Position numbers and translations under genes: made by a program. A DNA stretch of 64,000 nt from Sphingopyxis sp. L1A2A (GTDB lineage: Bacteria; Pseudomonadota; Alphaproteobacteria; Sphingomonadales; Sphingomonadaceae). Shown here piece after piece: positions 33,591 to 45,416 of this stretch. The stretch covers positions 62,001 through 126,000 of the forward strand of contig NZ_SCOT01000002.1 of assembly GCF_005502465.1 (NCBI RefSeq), read 5' to 3'. The notes beneath the pieces were generated by a model, which was given only the letters and a program-made list of their open reading frames with translations, searched no databases and was not told the origin of the DNA. Numbering within the stretch: the first letter of the stretch is position 1; each line of letters starts with the position of its first letter.

Positions 33591-34001
33591 TCAGGCGGGG
33601 CAGGGGTAGCGTTTCTTCATCAACGCATCGAACGCGGCGTTGATGCTCACGGTCCTGCGGACGGGGGCGGGATAGGATCGCAGATGCGCCAGCCATTGAT
33701 CGGGGGTCAGCGTTCCGGATTCGGGGGGGCAACTGGTCGTTTTCCGGCCCGCGCGGCGGTCGGCATCGATCCGCGCCTTGTAACGTTTGCCCGCGGCGAC
33801 CACTTCGCCCTTCAGCTGGTTTCCCTGCGGGGTGGCCAGCGCGAGCGGTCCGAGCCGGGCGATGGAATCGGCGCGGGCCAGAAAGGCCGCGACGCTCATG
33901 TCCCCCGGCGCCATCGCGCCAAGCAACGGTGCGGCGAGCAGGACAGGCAAGATGCGGACGCGTTTCCCCAAGGGCATGCGCCGCAAAATGCCGTCAGCCA
34001 A
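33591..34001 (-). CDS. Exported protein of unknown function
   Basis: 136 residues, or about 128 from ATG 33977. A hydrophobic N-terminus (ILPVLLAAPLLGAMAP) suggests export; the mature part has helices and two Cys (TTSCPPESG and the final YPCPA) that could pair. No family is recognised. It is 34 bases before the DUF11-like gene and probably co-transcribed. Confidence 0.6.
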   Translation of the reverse strand: MADGILRRMPLGKRVRILPVLLAAPLLGAMAPGDMSVAAFLARADSIARLGPLALATPQGNQLKGEVVAAGKRYKARIDADRRAGRKTTSCPPESGTLTPDQWLAHLRSYPAPVRRTVSINAAFDALMKKRYPCPA

Positions 34002-34039
34002 TGAATAACCCCTGAATCGAGCGTGGCGGCGCGTTAAGG

Positions 34040-35986
<1,947 letters not shown>

Positions 35987-36067
35987 GCGGAATCTTTCCT
36001 AACCGGCGCGGCGATGCGCTCCTACCCCAACAAGATAGGATAATCGGGTTAAATGACAATGAGCCAA

Positions 36068-37072
36068 TCAGGCCTTTTTGGGTGGTTTCCGGCGCGGCGC
36101 AGCAGAAATGCGCCAAATCGTCGTCTGAAAGCCGCGGACGGGGTCGATCAGCAGGGCGCCGACCATCGCCCGCTTGCCCTGGTGCATCGCCGCGATGACG
36201 CCGTCGAGCGAGGCGCCGCGCACCGCCAGCTGCGGTGCATTCGCCCGCAGGCGCTGGGCGACGATGCGGCGAAACATCTCGGGCGGATAGCCCTCGTCGC
36301 GGATCACCGCGATGTCGGAGGCGTCGGGCCACGATGCGATCAACCGCTCCACCGCCCAGTCGAGCGCTTCGTCGGCTTCGGCAAGCCAGCCCGCCGACCG
36401 GGCCGCGGCGGCGGGGTCCAGCACCGTCTGCGATCGCAGCGCCTGACGCAGCCGGGCGCGATCGAAGCGATGGTCGTTGTTCGACGGATCATCGACAAAG
36501 GGCAGGTCATGGTCCAGCGCCAGATCGACCAGATCGCCGCGCCGCCAGTGCAACAGCGGCCGCAGAATGACGCCGTTGCGGGCGCGGATCGCCGCCAGAC
36601 CGCTCACTCCGCTGCTGCGATTGATCCGCATGACCATCGTTTCAAGCTGATCGTCGGCATGATGCGCGGTGACGATATGGTCGAGCGCATTGGCCCCGCG
36701 CCATTGTTCGAGCAGCTGGTACCGTTCGGCGCGCGCGGCCGCCTGCAGCGACCCCTTGATCGGAACCGCGGGCCGCAAGGTCGAATGGGGAATATGCTCG
36801 CGCTCGCAAAAACCCGCCACCATGCGCGCTTCGTCGCCGGACCCCTTGCGCAGCCCATGATCGACCGTCGCCGCCCAGACCTGTCCGGGCAACAGCGTCG
36901 CCATCAGCCAGAGCAGCGCCATGCTGTCGGGGCCGCCCGACACGGCGACGCCGTAGTGGAGACGGTGCCAGTCCGATCCCGCCAGCGCGCCTAGGTCGGT
37001 TGCCAGCCGGTCGGCGCTGTCGCGATCAGCAACCTGCTTTTGTTTTTGCGGCGGCAGCATCGGTCCGGACAT
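36068..37072 (-). CDS. tilS: tRNA(Ile)-lysidine synthase
   Basis: 334 residues from ATG 37072. The PP-loop VSGGPDSMALLWL is followed by VDHGLRKGSGDEARMV, and later TAHHADDQLETMVMRI. It modifies C34 of tRNA-Ile(CAU) to lysidine. The start overlaps the end of cpoB by 47 bases; ATG 37060 is possible. Confidence 0.93.
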   Translation of the reverse strand: MSGPMLPPQKQKQVADRDSADRLATDLGALAGSDWHRLHYGVAVSGGPDSMALLWLMATLLPGQVWAATVDHGLRKGSGDEARMVAGFCEREHIPHSTLRPAVPIKGSLQAAARAERYQLLEQWRGANALDHIVTAHHADDQLETMVMRINRSSGVSGLAAIRARNGVILRPLLHWRRGDLVDLALDHDLPFVDDPSNNDHRFDRARLRQALRSQTVLDPAAAARSAGWLAEADEALDWAVERLIASWPDASDIAVIRDEGYPPEMFRRIVAQRLRANAPQLAVRGASLDGVIAAMHQGKRAMVGALLIDPVRGFQTTIWRISAAPRRKPPKKA

Positions 37073-37967
37073 CCTGCGGGGTCTTGTCGCCATACACTTC
37101 TTCGAGTTCGCGGAACGCCTTGCAGGCGTCGGCCTTGCGCCCAAGTTTGTCGAGCGCGACGCCCATGTACATCAGGCTGTGCGGCGCGCGGGCACCGCTG
37201 GGCCGGTCCTTGTAATTGTTATAGAAAGCGACGGCGGCGAGACTGGGTTTACCCTCGTCCAGATAGGCGCGGCCGAGCAGATTCTGGGCAAAACTTGCCT
37301 GGCTGCTGGTCGGCCATTTGGTCACCACCTGTTTCAACTGGACCTGCGCCTCGGGATAGAGCTTGGCTTCCCACAGGCGATAGCCATAGTCGTAGGCGTC
37401 TTTCGTTTCGTTCCCTGTCGCGGGGATTTCGACCTTTTTGACCAGCGCAAGCCGCGCCGCATTGGGCGTCGTCGCTGCGGGCTTGGGGGTCGCCGCCGGT
37501 TTTTTGGCGGGTGCGGCGGCGACGGTCGCCGTCGCCGCCGGCGGCCTCACCGTCGGAACGGAACCAAGATTGGCGGGGGTCGCGATCGCTGCCGGGTCGG
37601 CAAATCTCTTGTCCATCTCGGTCTTGTAAGCGGTGAACTGCTTTTCCAGCTCGCGCAGTTGAAACGCATTCTGCTCGGTCTGGCCGGTCAGCGTCTGAAG
37701 CTGAGTCTCCAGCGCGTCGACGCGGGCGGTCAGGTCGATCACCGGCGCATTGCTGCGCGCGCGTTCGCCGGGGGTGTTGTCGGGCGCGATCTCGCCTTCA
37801 AAAAAAGTCGGGCTGCCGCCGGGAAACACCGAGCGCTGGACCGCCCGCATTTCCTTTTCCAACCGCTCGACCCGCTTGTCGATGGCGCCGTCCTGCGCCA
37901 GCGCGGGCATCGCCGCTACGAGCGCGACAGACGCCGCTCCGAGGAAAGTGATATGACGCATCTTCAT
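37026..37967 (-). CDS. cpoB: Tol-Pal system coordinator CpoB/YbgF
   Basis: 313 residues. Signal peptide (HITFLGAASVALVAAMPALAQ), an N-terminal coiled-coil (about 25-60 and 85-130), an Ala/Pro-rich linker (about 130-170), and three TPR-like repeats at the C-terminus (KDAYDYGYRLWEAKLYPEAQ, AFAQNLLGRAYLDEGKPSLA, SLMYMGVALDKLGRKADACK). It links peptidoglycan synthesis with outer-membrane constriction. The tol-pal genes themselves are not next to it. Confidence 0.9.
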   Translation of the reverse strand: MKMRHITFLGAASVALVAAMPALAQDGAIDKRVERLEKEMRAVQRSVFPGGSPTFFEGEIAPDNTPGERARSNAPVIDLTARVDALETQLQTLTGQTEQNAFQLRELEKQFTAYKTEMDKRFADPAAIATPANLGSVPTVRPPAATATVAAAPAKKPAATPKPAATTPNAARLALVKKVEIPATGNETKDAYDYGYRLWEAKLYPEAQVQLKQVVTKWPTSSQASFAQNLLGRAYLDEGKPSLAAVAFYNNYKDRPSGARAPHSLMYMGVALDKLGRKADACKAFRELEEVYGDKTPQDVRTDAAAAKTKAGC

Positions 37968-38081
37968 TTGCCGTTCGGCCCCCACCAATTAACCATTGTT
38001 CTGTTCATAACGCGGCAAAGTGCAGCAGCGCAAACCCAATTCGGTGCGCTGCCGCTCTTACCGGCCCGAATGACGGCCGAT

Positions 38082-38948
38082 TCAGCCCTTGGGCAGCGCG
38101 CGTGCTGGCGGCGGCGTGGCGGCGGCCGGGCCGCCGGCGTCGGCGCGGGCGACCAGATCGGCAGGCTTCATCGAGATGCCCTTGACCAGCGTGTCGGCGG
38201 GACCGATGGCACCAATGTCGCGGCCGCCGACGGTAACTTTCAGCGCCTGCGGGATGCTCGTGCGCAGCGTGAACTGCTCGATATAGGCGGGCGGCACCTG
38301 ATAGGTTTCACCCGGATCGAGCGTGCGCCAATTTTCGGTTTTGCCCGCGGCGTCGTCGAACCCGATCCAGACTTCGGATAGACCGGTCAGCACGACGGGC
38401 GCATTGGCGGCGACGGCCGACGTGCTGGTCCCGGCCTTGGTTGTCGGCGGCGCGGCGGCGTCGCTCTGCGGCGCTTCGGACGCATCGGCAGCACGGTTCT
38501 GCGCCGCGATCAGCGCCTCGTCGGGTTCGACCGACAGGAAGCGCCACACCCCATAAGCGGATGCCAGCAGCAAGGTGACGATGACCAGCGTCCACGTCAG
38601 CCGCGCGGTCGGCAATCGGGCCGGGTCGGTGGGCTCATACGCCTCGTACAGCGGCCGCGCCCCATAAGCGTCGGCTTCGAGTTCGCGGCGCACTGCGGCG
38701 CCGACCTCCGCCTCGGGCAAATCGACGGCGCGGGCATAGGCCCGCGCGAAACCGGTGACATAGGTGCGACCCGGCAGTTCGGAAAAATCGGACTTTTCGA
38801 TCGCGGCCAGATGACGCTGGGTGATCCGCGTCCGCGTCGCCACATCGGCAAGCGACAACCCCGCGGCTTCCCGCGCCAGCCGAAGCCGATCGCCGGTGCG
38901 CGTGATCGCCAGCTCGCCCTGTTCCGGGGCGACGTCCTCGTCTGTCAT
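38082..38948 (-). CDS. RodZ-like HTH and DUF4115 protein
   Basis: 288 residues from ATG 38948, with GGAGACAGTA upstream. An N-terminal HTH_25 (LRLAREAAGLSLADVATRTR, QRHLAAIEKSDFSELPGRTY), one transmembrane helix (TWTLVIVTLLLASAYGVW), and a C-terminal DUF4115 domain (SEVWIGFDDAAGKTENWRTL). It probably binds MreB and supports cell shape. The domain order is that of RodZ. Confidence 0.88.
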   Translation of the reverse strand: MTDEDVAPEQGELAITRTGDRLRLAREAAGLSLADVATRTRITQRHLAAIEKSDFSELPGRTYVTGFARAYARAVDLPEAEVGAAVRRELEADAYGARPLYEAYEPTDPARLPTARLTWTLVIVTLLLASAYGVWRFLSVEPDEALIAAQNRAADASEAPQSDAAAPPTTKAGTSTSAVAANAPVVLTGLSEVWIGFDDAAGKTENWRTLDPGETYQVPPAYIEQFTLRTSIPQALKVTVGGRDIGAIGPADTLVKGISMKPADLVARADAGGPAAATPPPARALPKG

Positions 38949-39091
38949 TACTGTCTCCGCGCCGGTCGGTTGCAACCCGTGTCGACCGTGTCGCACCGTT
39001 CATCGCATTGACGAGCCGCGAAAGTCAAATGAAGTTCGGCAAACGAACGGCTGAAAAGAAGCCTAATTACGCCCGCCCGAACGTTCGCGGG

Positions 39092-40393
39092 TTACAGCAC
39101 ATATTTGCTGAGGTCGGTATCGCCGACAATCTCGGAAAGCTGCCGTTCGACATAGCTCGCGTCGATCGCCAAAGTGGTTCCCGACATGTCTTCGGCGGCA
39201 AAGCTGATCTCTTCGACCAATCGCTCCATGATCGTCTGCAAACGCCGCGCGCCTATATTTTCGACCCGCTCGTTGACCTCGGCCGCCAGCTTGGCGACCC
39301 GCGCGATCGCATCGTCGGTGAACGACAGGGTTACGCCCTCGGTGCCGAGCAGCGCCGCATATTGTTCGGGCAGACCCGCCTTGGTCTCGCTCAGGATACG
39401 GACGAAATCGCTTTCGGTCAGCGCGCTCAATTCGACGCGGATCGGCAGGCGGCCCTGCAGTTCGGGCAGCAGATCGCTGGGTTTGGCGACATGGAACGCG
39501 CCCGAGGCGATGAACAGGATATGGTCGGTCTTCATCGGGCCATATTTGGTCGCAACCGTGGTGCCTTCGATCAGCGGTAGCAGGTCGCGCTGGACGCCCT
39601 CGCGGCTGACCGATCCGCCGCGCACGTCGCTGACCGCGATCTTGTCGATCTCGTCGAGAAACACGATGCCATTGGCCTCGGCATCGGCGAGCGCGATGCG
39701 GGCGACATCATCCTGATCCAGGCGCTTGTCCTGTTCTTCCTCGATCAACCGCGTCGCGGCTTCGATGACCTTCAGCTTGCGGCGCTTCTTGGGTGCGCCG
39801 CCCATCGCCTTGCCCAGCATGTCGGACAGGTTGATCATGCTCATCTGCCCCGGCTGACCCGGCAATTCGAACGGCATGTTCGGCGCGTCGGCAATCTCGA
39901 TCTCGACCTCGCTGTCGTCAAGATGGCCGTCGCGGATGCGCTGGCGAAAACTCTGGCGGGTCGCTTCGCTCGCGCCCTTGCCGGTGAGCGCGTCGAGCAG
40001 CCGTTCCATTGCGGCCTCTTCGGCGGCGGCGCGTACCGCTTCGCGGCGGCGCTCTTTTTCCAGCCGCACCGCTTCCTCGACCAGATCGCGGGCGATTTGT
40101 TCGACATCGCGGCCAACATAGCCGACTTCGGTGAACTTGGTCGCCTCGACCTTGATAAAGGGGGCGTCGGCCAGCTTCGCCAGGCGACGCGAAATCTCGG
40201 TCTTGCCGCAGCCGGTGGGGCCGATCATCAGGATATTCTTCGGCGTTACCTCGTCGCGCAGGTCGGGCGCCAGCTGCTGGCGGCGCCAGCGATTGCGCAG
40301 CGCCACCGCGACCGCGCGCTTGGCGGCGTCCTGGCCGATGATATGCGTGTCGAGCGCAGCGACGATCGCCTTGGGAGTCAGGTCCTTGTTCAT
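39092..40393 (-). CDS. hslU: HslUV protease ATPase subunit
   Basis: 433 residues. Walker [16 protein letters not shown], Walker [13 protein letters not shown], the I-domain (about 110-240) and the C-terminal ending [13 protein letters not shown] that docks into HslV. It unfolds substrates for HslV. Lies just after hslV with 5 bases between. Confidence 0.97.
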   Translation of the reverse strand: MNKDLTPKAIVAALDTHIIGQDAAKRAVAVALRNRWRRQQLAPDLRDEVTPKNILMIGPTGCGKTEISRRLAKLADAPFIKVEATKFTEVGYVGRDVEQIARDLVEEAVRLEKERRREAVRAAAEEAAMERLLDALTGKGASEATRQSFRQRIRDGHLDDSEVEIEIADAPNMPFELPGQPGQMSMINLSDMLGKAMGGAPKKRRKLKVIEAATRLIEEEQDKRLDQDDVARIALADAEANGIVFLDEIDKIAVSDVRGGSVSREGVQRDLLPLIEGTTVATKYGPMKTDHILFIASGAFHVAKPSDLLPELQGRLPIRVELSALTESDFVRILSETKAGLPEQYAALLGTEGVTLSFTDDAIARVAKLAAEVNERVENIGARRLQTIMERLVEEISFAAEDMSGTTLAIDASYVERQLSEIVGDTDLSKYVL

Positions 40394-40398
40394 CTGGT

Positions 40399-40965
40399 TT
40401 ACACCTGAGTTTCGATGGTTTCTTGGGTGAACTGATCGTTGGTATAGACGCAGATGTCGGCGGCGACCTGCATCGCCTTGCGCACCAGAACTTCGGCGTC
40501 CGTCTCATATTCGACCAGCGCGGTGGCGGCGGCGAGGGCGTAATTGCCGCCCGAACCGATCGCCGCGATGCCGCCCTTGGGTTCCAGCACGTCGCCATTG
40601 CCGGTAATGACCAACGTCACTTCCTTGTCGGCGACGATCATCATCGCCTCCAGATTGCGGAGATATTTGTCGGTGCGCCAGTCCTTGGCGAGTTCGACCG
40701 CAGCGCGCAACAGCTGGCCGTTGTGCCGTTCGAGTTTGGCCTCGAGCCGTTCAAAGAGGGTGAAGGCGTCGGCGGTTGCCCCGGCAAAGCCGCCGATGAC
40801 GCTGCCGTCGTGCAGACGGCGCACCTTGCGCGCGTTGGGCTTCATCACGGTCTGGCCCATCGACACCTGCCCGTCGCCGATTACGACGACCTTTTCGGCG
40901 GTGCGGGCGGACAGGATGGTGGTTCCATGCCAGGGCGCGGCACGGTGCGCATTAGGTTCGCTCAT
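40399..40965 (-). CDS. hslV: HslUV protease peptidase subunit
   Basis: 188 residues from ATG 40965. After a short pro-segment the catalytic Thr is in [22 protein letters not shown] and [20 protein letters not shown] follow. Forms the proteolytic dodecamer with HslU. Confidence 0.97.
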   Translation of the reverse strand: MSEPNAHRAAPWHGTTILSARTAEKVVVIGDGQVSMGQTVMKPNARKVRRLHDGSVIGGFAGATADAFTLFERLEAKLERHNGQLLRAAVELAKDWRTDKYLRNLEAMMIVADKEVTLVITGNGDVLEPKGGIAAIGSGGNYALAAATALVEYETDAEVLVRKAMQVAADICVYTNDQFTQETIETQV

Positions 40966-41020
40966 GGCGAGCGATATGGGAGATACGGTCAGGCGCTGCA
41001 AGGGGCGCGCGCTGCGCGGC

Positions 41021-41863
41021 TCAGGTCGCCCAGCACAGCAGGGCGCGGCCGCCGGGTTCGATGGCGATCAGCGACGGATCGCCAAGCAGCACGGCCTCGC
41101 CGAGCGATACCGCGGTGCCCGCCGCATGGCATCCGGCCGAAAGCGGCACGAACGTCAGCTCGCCTTCGACCTGTGCGATTGCCCGCGGATCGACCGGGCC
41201 GGTCAGGTGGAGGACGTGGAAATAAGGGCCACTGACCAGTTTGGCGTCGGCAGTGCCGTCAATACGGCGGTCGCGGGGATCGGCTGCGGGATCGAGCCGG
41301 GCAACGGCCAGCCCCTCGTCCAGGTGCAGGTCGCGCGGACGGCCATAGTCATAGAGACGGTAGGTGCGATCGATATTTTGCTGCACCTCGACAATCGTCA
41401 GGCCGGCCCCGATCGCGTGGATCGTGCCCGCGGGGTTATAGACGAAATCGTCCTTTGCGGCGGCGCGCCAGTCGATCAGGTCGACAATCGATCCATCGAG
41501 CGCCGCGGCGCGTAGCGCGTCACGATCGGTATCGACGGTCAATCCGGCGCCAAGCTGGGCATGGGCGTCCGCCGCCAGCACCAGCCAGCATTCGTCCTTG
41601 CCCCGCGCCAGACCTGCGGCCTTCGCTGCCGCGTCGTCGGGATGGACCTGGACCGACAAACGTTCGGAGGTGAAGAGGAATTTGACCATCAGCGGCGCCG
41701 CATCGCCGTCGGGATGGGCGAACCAGATCTCGCCGATCCGGCGTCCCCTGAAATCACCATATTCGCACGGAATATCGTCGCGGCCCCAAGGCTTTTCGAC
41801 GACCAGGCGTTGCAGTCGCCGGACGGTTCCGGCGTTATCGTGAAGACGGTGACGGGGGGCCAT
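41021..41863 (-). CDS. manA: Mannose-6-phosphate isomerase, class I
   Basis: 280 residues from ATG 41863. QVHPDD carries the metal-ligand pattern (Gln, His), and DECWLVL and [15 protein letters not shown] are the other typical segments. It interconverts fructose-6-P and mannose-6-P for nucleotide-sugar synthesis. Follows wecC with 12 bases between, so it belongs to the polysaccharide operon. Confidence 0.9.
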   Translation of the reverse strand: MAPRHRLHDNAGTVRRLQRLVVEKPWGRDDIPCEYGDFRGRRIGEIWFAHPDGDAAPLMVKFLFTSERLSVQVHPDDAAAKAAGLARGKDECWLVLAADAHAQLGAGLTVDTDRDALRAAALDGSIVDLIDWRAAAKDDFVYNPAGTIHAIGAGLTIVEVQQNIDRTYRLYDYGRPRDLHLDEGLAVARLDPAADPRDRRIDGTADAKLVSGPYFHVLHLTGPVDPRAIAQVEGELTFVPLSAGCHAAGTAVSLGEAVLLGDPSLIAIEPGGRALLCWAT

Positions 41864-41875
41864 GTACAACGGAAA

Positions 41876-43171
41876 TCAGGCCGCGCGATGCAGCGGACTG
41901 GCGCCTGCCACATTCGGCTGGTCGAGCCACAGGCCGCGCGTGTCATAGACGATCTTTTCGCCACGTTCTTCGAGCGGGATCGATTTGAACAGATCATGGT
42001 CAACGAGGACGATCAGCAGGTCGCAATCGGCCAGCGCGCTGTCGAGGTCGATCAATTCGGCGCCGGTGCCCGCGAACTCCATCGGCAGGCCGCGTGCATA
42101 GGGCTCGACGATCTGGATCTGCGGGCCGAACCGGCGTGCCAGCGCGGCCGCAACTTCGACCGCCGGGCTTTCGCGAAAATCATCGATATTGGGCTTGAAG
42201 GCGAGGCCGAGGCAGGCGACGCGCGCTTGCGGATGCTGTGACACCAGCATTTCGGCGGCGCCGATGACATGCGCGGTCTTGGCCAGATTAACCTCACGCG
42301 CGGTGCGGATCAGGCGGCTATGCTCGGGGGCGCCATGGACCAGGAACCAGGGATCGACCGCGATGCAATGGCCGCCGACGCCGGGGCCGGGTTGCAGGAT
42401 GTTGACGCGCGGGTGGCGGTTGGCGAGGCGGATGACTTCCCACACATCGACCCCCATCTGCTCAGCCATCATCGACAGCTCGTTGGCAAAGGCGATGTTG
42501 ACGTCGCGGTAGCTGTTCTCGACCAGCTTGACCATTTCGGCGGCGCGCGCCGACGTGGTGACGCACGCACCGCGCACGAACTGCCGATAAAAAGTCATCG
42601 CCCGCCGGGCGCAGCGCGGGGTGATGCCGCCGATACAGCGGTCATTGTCGACCAACTCGACCAGGATGCGTCCCGGCAGCACGCGCTCGGGGCAATAGGC
42701 GACAAAGATGTCGGCGGCGCCGGTGCAGGCGCCAGGAACCTTAAGGTCGGGGCGCAGCTCGGCGAGCAGCGCCGCAACCTTTTCGGTGGTGCCGACGGGT
42801 GAGGTCGATTCGAGGATGACGAGATTGCCGGCTTCGAGTTTCGGCGCGATCGCGCGCGCCGCCGACAGGACATGGCTGATGTCGGGCCGATGCTCATCAT
42901 CGTGCGGGGTCGGCACAGCGATAACAAAGGTGTCGGCGGGCGCAACATCGACCGAAGCCACCAGCGCGCCGCGCGACACGACGCCCTGCACCAGCCCGTC
43001 AAGGTCGACCTCCTCGATATGGACCTTGCCGCTGTTGACGGTGTCGACGACGTTGCGGCTGACATCGACGCCGGTCACCTTGCAGCCCGAGCGCGCGATC
43101 AGCGCCGCGGTCGGCAGGCCGATATAACCGAGCCCGAGGACGGTGACCGTCTGCTGTGTATCAATGGGCAC
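41876..43171 (-). CDS. wecC: UDP-N-acetyl-D-mannosamine dehydrogenase
   Basis: 431 residues from GTG 43171. N-terminal Rossmann GLGYIGLPTAALIA, central catalytic GPGVGGHCIAVDPWFLV (Cys in GGHC), and C-terminal GLAFKPNIDDFRESPAVEVA. It oxidises UDP-ManNAc to UDP-ManNAcA. The start overlaps the end of wecB by 11 bases. Upstream in-frame sequence is in wecB and is rejected. Confidence 0.92.
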   Translation of the reverse strand: MPIDTQQTVTVLGLGYIGLPTAALIARSGCKVTGVDVSRNVVDTVNSGKVHIEEVDLDGLVQGVVSRGALVASVDVAPADTFVIAVPTPHDDEHRPDISHVLSAARAIAPKLEAGNLVILESTSPVGTTEKVAALLAELRPDLKVPGACTGAADIFVAYCPERVLPGRILVELVDNDRCIGGITPRCARRAMTFYRQFVRGACVTTSARAAEMVKLVENSYRDVNIAFANELSMMAEQMGVDVWEVIRLANRHPRVNILQPGPGVGGHCIAVDPWFLVHGAPEHSRLIRTAREVNLAKTAHVIGAAEMLVSQHPQARVACLGLAFKPNIDDFRESPAVEVAAALARRFGPQIQIVEPYARGLPMEFAGTGAELIDLDSALADCDLLIVLVDHDLFKSIPLEERGEKIVYDTRGLWLDQPNVAGASPLHRAA

Positions 43172-44315
43172 GCGCAACAATCTCCGCAATCTGTTTGGCC
43201 GCCGTGCCGTCACCGAACGGATTATGGGCGCGGGCCATGGCCGAATAGGCCTCCTTATCGTCGAGAAGGCTGAAAATTTCGGAAACAATACGCGCTTTGT
43301 CGGTTCCGACAAGCCGCGCCGTGCCCGCTTCGATGCCTTCGGGGCGCTCGGTCGTTTCGCGCATGACCAGCACCGGTTTGCCAAGCGCCGGCGCCTCTTC
43401 CTGGACTCCGCCGCTGTCGGTCAGCACCAGGTCGGATGTCGCGAGCAGGCGCACGAAATGCGGGTAGTCGAGCGGATCGATCAAGGCCACGTTGGACAGG
43501 TCGCCCAGGATCGGTTCCATGCAGCTGCGGACATGCGGATTGGGGTGGACCGGAAAGACGACCGCGACATCGCTTCGCGCCGCGATCGCCGCAATCGCTT
43601 CGGCGATGGCGTTCATCCCGTCGCCGAAATTCTCGCGCCGGTGCGACGTCACGGCAATGATGCGCTTGCCGGCAAAGCGCGCAACGAGCGGGTCGAGGCC
43701 GCTCGCCAGCGAAGGATCTTCGTCGATCCGCGCCTTGGTCGCGAGCAGGGCATCGATGACGGTGTTGCCGGTGATATGGATGCGGTCGGCGGGCACATTT
43801 TCGGCGCGGAGCGCGGCCGCGGCGGTCGCGGTCGGGGCAAAGTGCAGATCGGCGACCGCGCCGGCGACCTTGCGGTTCACCTCCTCGGGCCAGGGGTGAT
43901 AGATATTGCCGCTGCGCAAGCCTGCTTCGACATGGCCGACGGGTATCTTGCGAAAATAGGCGGCAAGGGTGGCCGCCATCGTCGTCAGGGTGTCGCCGTG
44001 GACCAGCACGCGATCGGGCTGTTCGCGGTCGAATGTCTCGCCCAGCCCGACGACAAGCCGGGCGAGAAGGCCGTCCAGCGTCTGACTGGCCTGCATGACG
44101 TCCAGATCGATGTCCGGGGTGATGCGAGCGATTTCAAGCACCTGGTCGAGCATCTCGCGGTGCTGGGCGGTGACGCACACGCGCACGTCAAGCGTCGGCA
44201 GCTGGCGCAGGGCATGAACAACCGGAAACATCTTGATCGCTTCGGGGCGGGTGCCGAACACGACCATGATCTTTCGGCGAGCGGAGAATGGTGTCGAAGG
44301 CGGTTCCAAAGGCAT
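43161..44315 (-). CDS. wecB: UDP-N-acetylglucosamine 2-epimerase (non-hydrolysing)
   Basis: 384 residues. VVFGTRPEAIKMFPVVHAL is the N-terminal family motif, with VHGDTLTTMAATLAAYFRKI and VLTDSGGVQEEAPALGKPVL following. It makes UDP-ManNAc from UDP-GlcNAc, the substrate of WecC next to it. First gene of the wecB-wecC-manA unit; upstream is the divergent phosphatase. Confidence 0.93.
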   Translation of the reverse strand: MPLEPPSTPFSARRKIMVVFGTRPEAIKMFPVVHALRQLPTLDVRVCVTAQHREMLDQVLEIARITPDIDLDVMQASQTLDGLLARLVVGLGETFDREQPDRVLVHGDTLTTMAATLAAYFRKIPVGHVEAGLRSGNIYHPWPEEVNRKVAGAVADLHFAPTATAAAALRAENVPADRIHITGNTVIDALLATKARIDEDPSLASGLDPLVARFAGKRIIAVTSHRRENFGDGMNAIAEAIAAIAARSDVAVVFPVHPNPHVRSCMEPILGDLSNVALIDPLDYPHFVRLLATSDLVLTDSGGVQEEAPALGKPVLVMRETTERPEGIEAGTARLVGTDKARIVSEIFSLLDDKEAYSAMARAHNPFGDGTAAKQIAEIVARAH

Positions 44316-44528
44316 AAATCAGGTGGTTCCTCGGCTAGTCTTCCGGCCGCCCTAGCGCAAAGCTCTTGCCGGTGGCTTAACTTGGCTCTAATCGCCGCGC
44401 CGACCGCAAGGGATTCTCGATCGGCTGTCCGGTTGGTGTATCACAAAGTGGCACGGCATCCGTCAACGAGGGGACAGGCGGACAAGTTCGTTTTTGTAAG
44501 CTACTGATATAGTTGATATTACGCCCAT

Positions 44529-45311
44529 ATGTCCTTTCTTGGTTTCTTGAAACGCCGACAACGCGACGACCGGGTGTCGGCAGCGCTTTCGCGCGTGCCG
44601 GACGGCGAGCGCGTCTATGCCATTGGCGATATACACGGCCGTGACGATCTTTTCGCGCAATTGCTGGCGAAGGTCGAAGCCGATAACGCCGCCCGCGGCA
44701 AGGCTTTCACAACATTGATTTTGCTTGGCGATCTTGTCGATCGCGGCCCCGATTCCGCGTCGGTGATCGAGCGGGCGATCGGGCTGGGAGCGCCGTTCGA
44801 CAAGGTGGTGATGCTGATCGGTAATCACGAAGAGTGTTTTCTCGCCGCGCTCACCGGCGATTTGAAACGGGTGCGCTACTTCGTCCGCATTGGCGGCGAC
44901 GCCACCATCCGCAGCTATTGGGGCGACGACGCGGCTTATGCGGCGGCGAGTTTCGAAGAAGTGGCCGAACGATTGTCGGACGTGGTGCCGCAGGCGCACG
45001 TCGATTTCCTCGGCCGCGGCGAAGATATGGTCCAGATCGGCGACTATGTATTCGTCCATGCCGGCGTGCGGCCCGGGGTGCCGCTGGAGCGGCAGAAACT
45101 GTCCGACCTGAGGTGGATCCGCGAGGAGTTTCTGGAAGCGGAAGATAGCTTTGACGGAATAATCGTTTATGGCCACACCATATCGGAAACCGTCGATGAG
45201 GCGGCGAATCGGATCGGGATCGACACGGGAGCCTATATGACCGGACGTCTGACCGCGCTTGGTCTGGAAGGCCAGGACCGCTGGTTTCTCGACACGGCCG
45301 ATAACGCGTAA
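44529..45311 (+). CDS. Metallophosphoesterase / serine-threonine phosphatase family
   Basis: 260 residues. The metal-ligand motifs are in order: GDIHG, GDLVDRG, GNHE, HAG and GHT. It resembles the PPP family, close to ApaH/PrpA proteins. Polysaccharide clusters sometimes carry a phosphatase to reverse tyrosine or serine phosphorylation of export kinases, so a role with the autokinase downstream is possible. No clear ribosome site precedes the ATG. Confidence 0.88.
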   Translation: MSFLGFLKRRQRDDRVSAALSRVPDGERVYAIGDIHGRDDLFAQLLAKVEADNAARGKAFTTLILLGDLVDRGPDSASVIERAIGLGAPFDKVVMLIGNHEECFLAALTGDLKRVRYFVRIGGDATIRSYWGDDAAYAAASFEEVAERLSDVVPQAHVDFLGRGEDMVQIGDYVFVHAGVRPGVPLERQKLSDLRWIREEFLEAEDSFDGIIVYGHTISETVDEAANRIGIDTGAYMTGRLTALGLEGQDRWFLDTADNA

Positions 45312-45356
45312 GCTCAGCGGCGAGCGGCAAAGCAAAATATGGGAGTTGTAATAGCC

Positions 45357-45416
45357 ATGAGCCTTGACTGGGCCGCGCCGACGCAGCGCCCGTTGAACGG
45401 CGACGCTGTTCGATGA
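45357..45416 (+). CDS. Candidate 19-codon coupled micro-ORF
   Basis: A short frame MSLDWAAPTQRPLNGDAVR begins at ATG 45357 with GGGAG 12 bases upstream and its stop overlaps the next start (ATGA at 45413). It may be a leader that couples translation, or chance. It is the only object in the gap of 100 bases before the O-antigen ligase-like gene. Confidence 0.35.
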   Translation: MSLDWAAPTQRPLNGDAVR

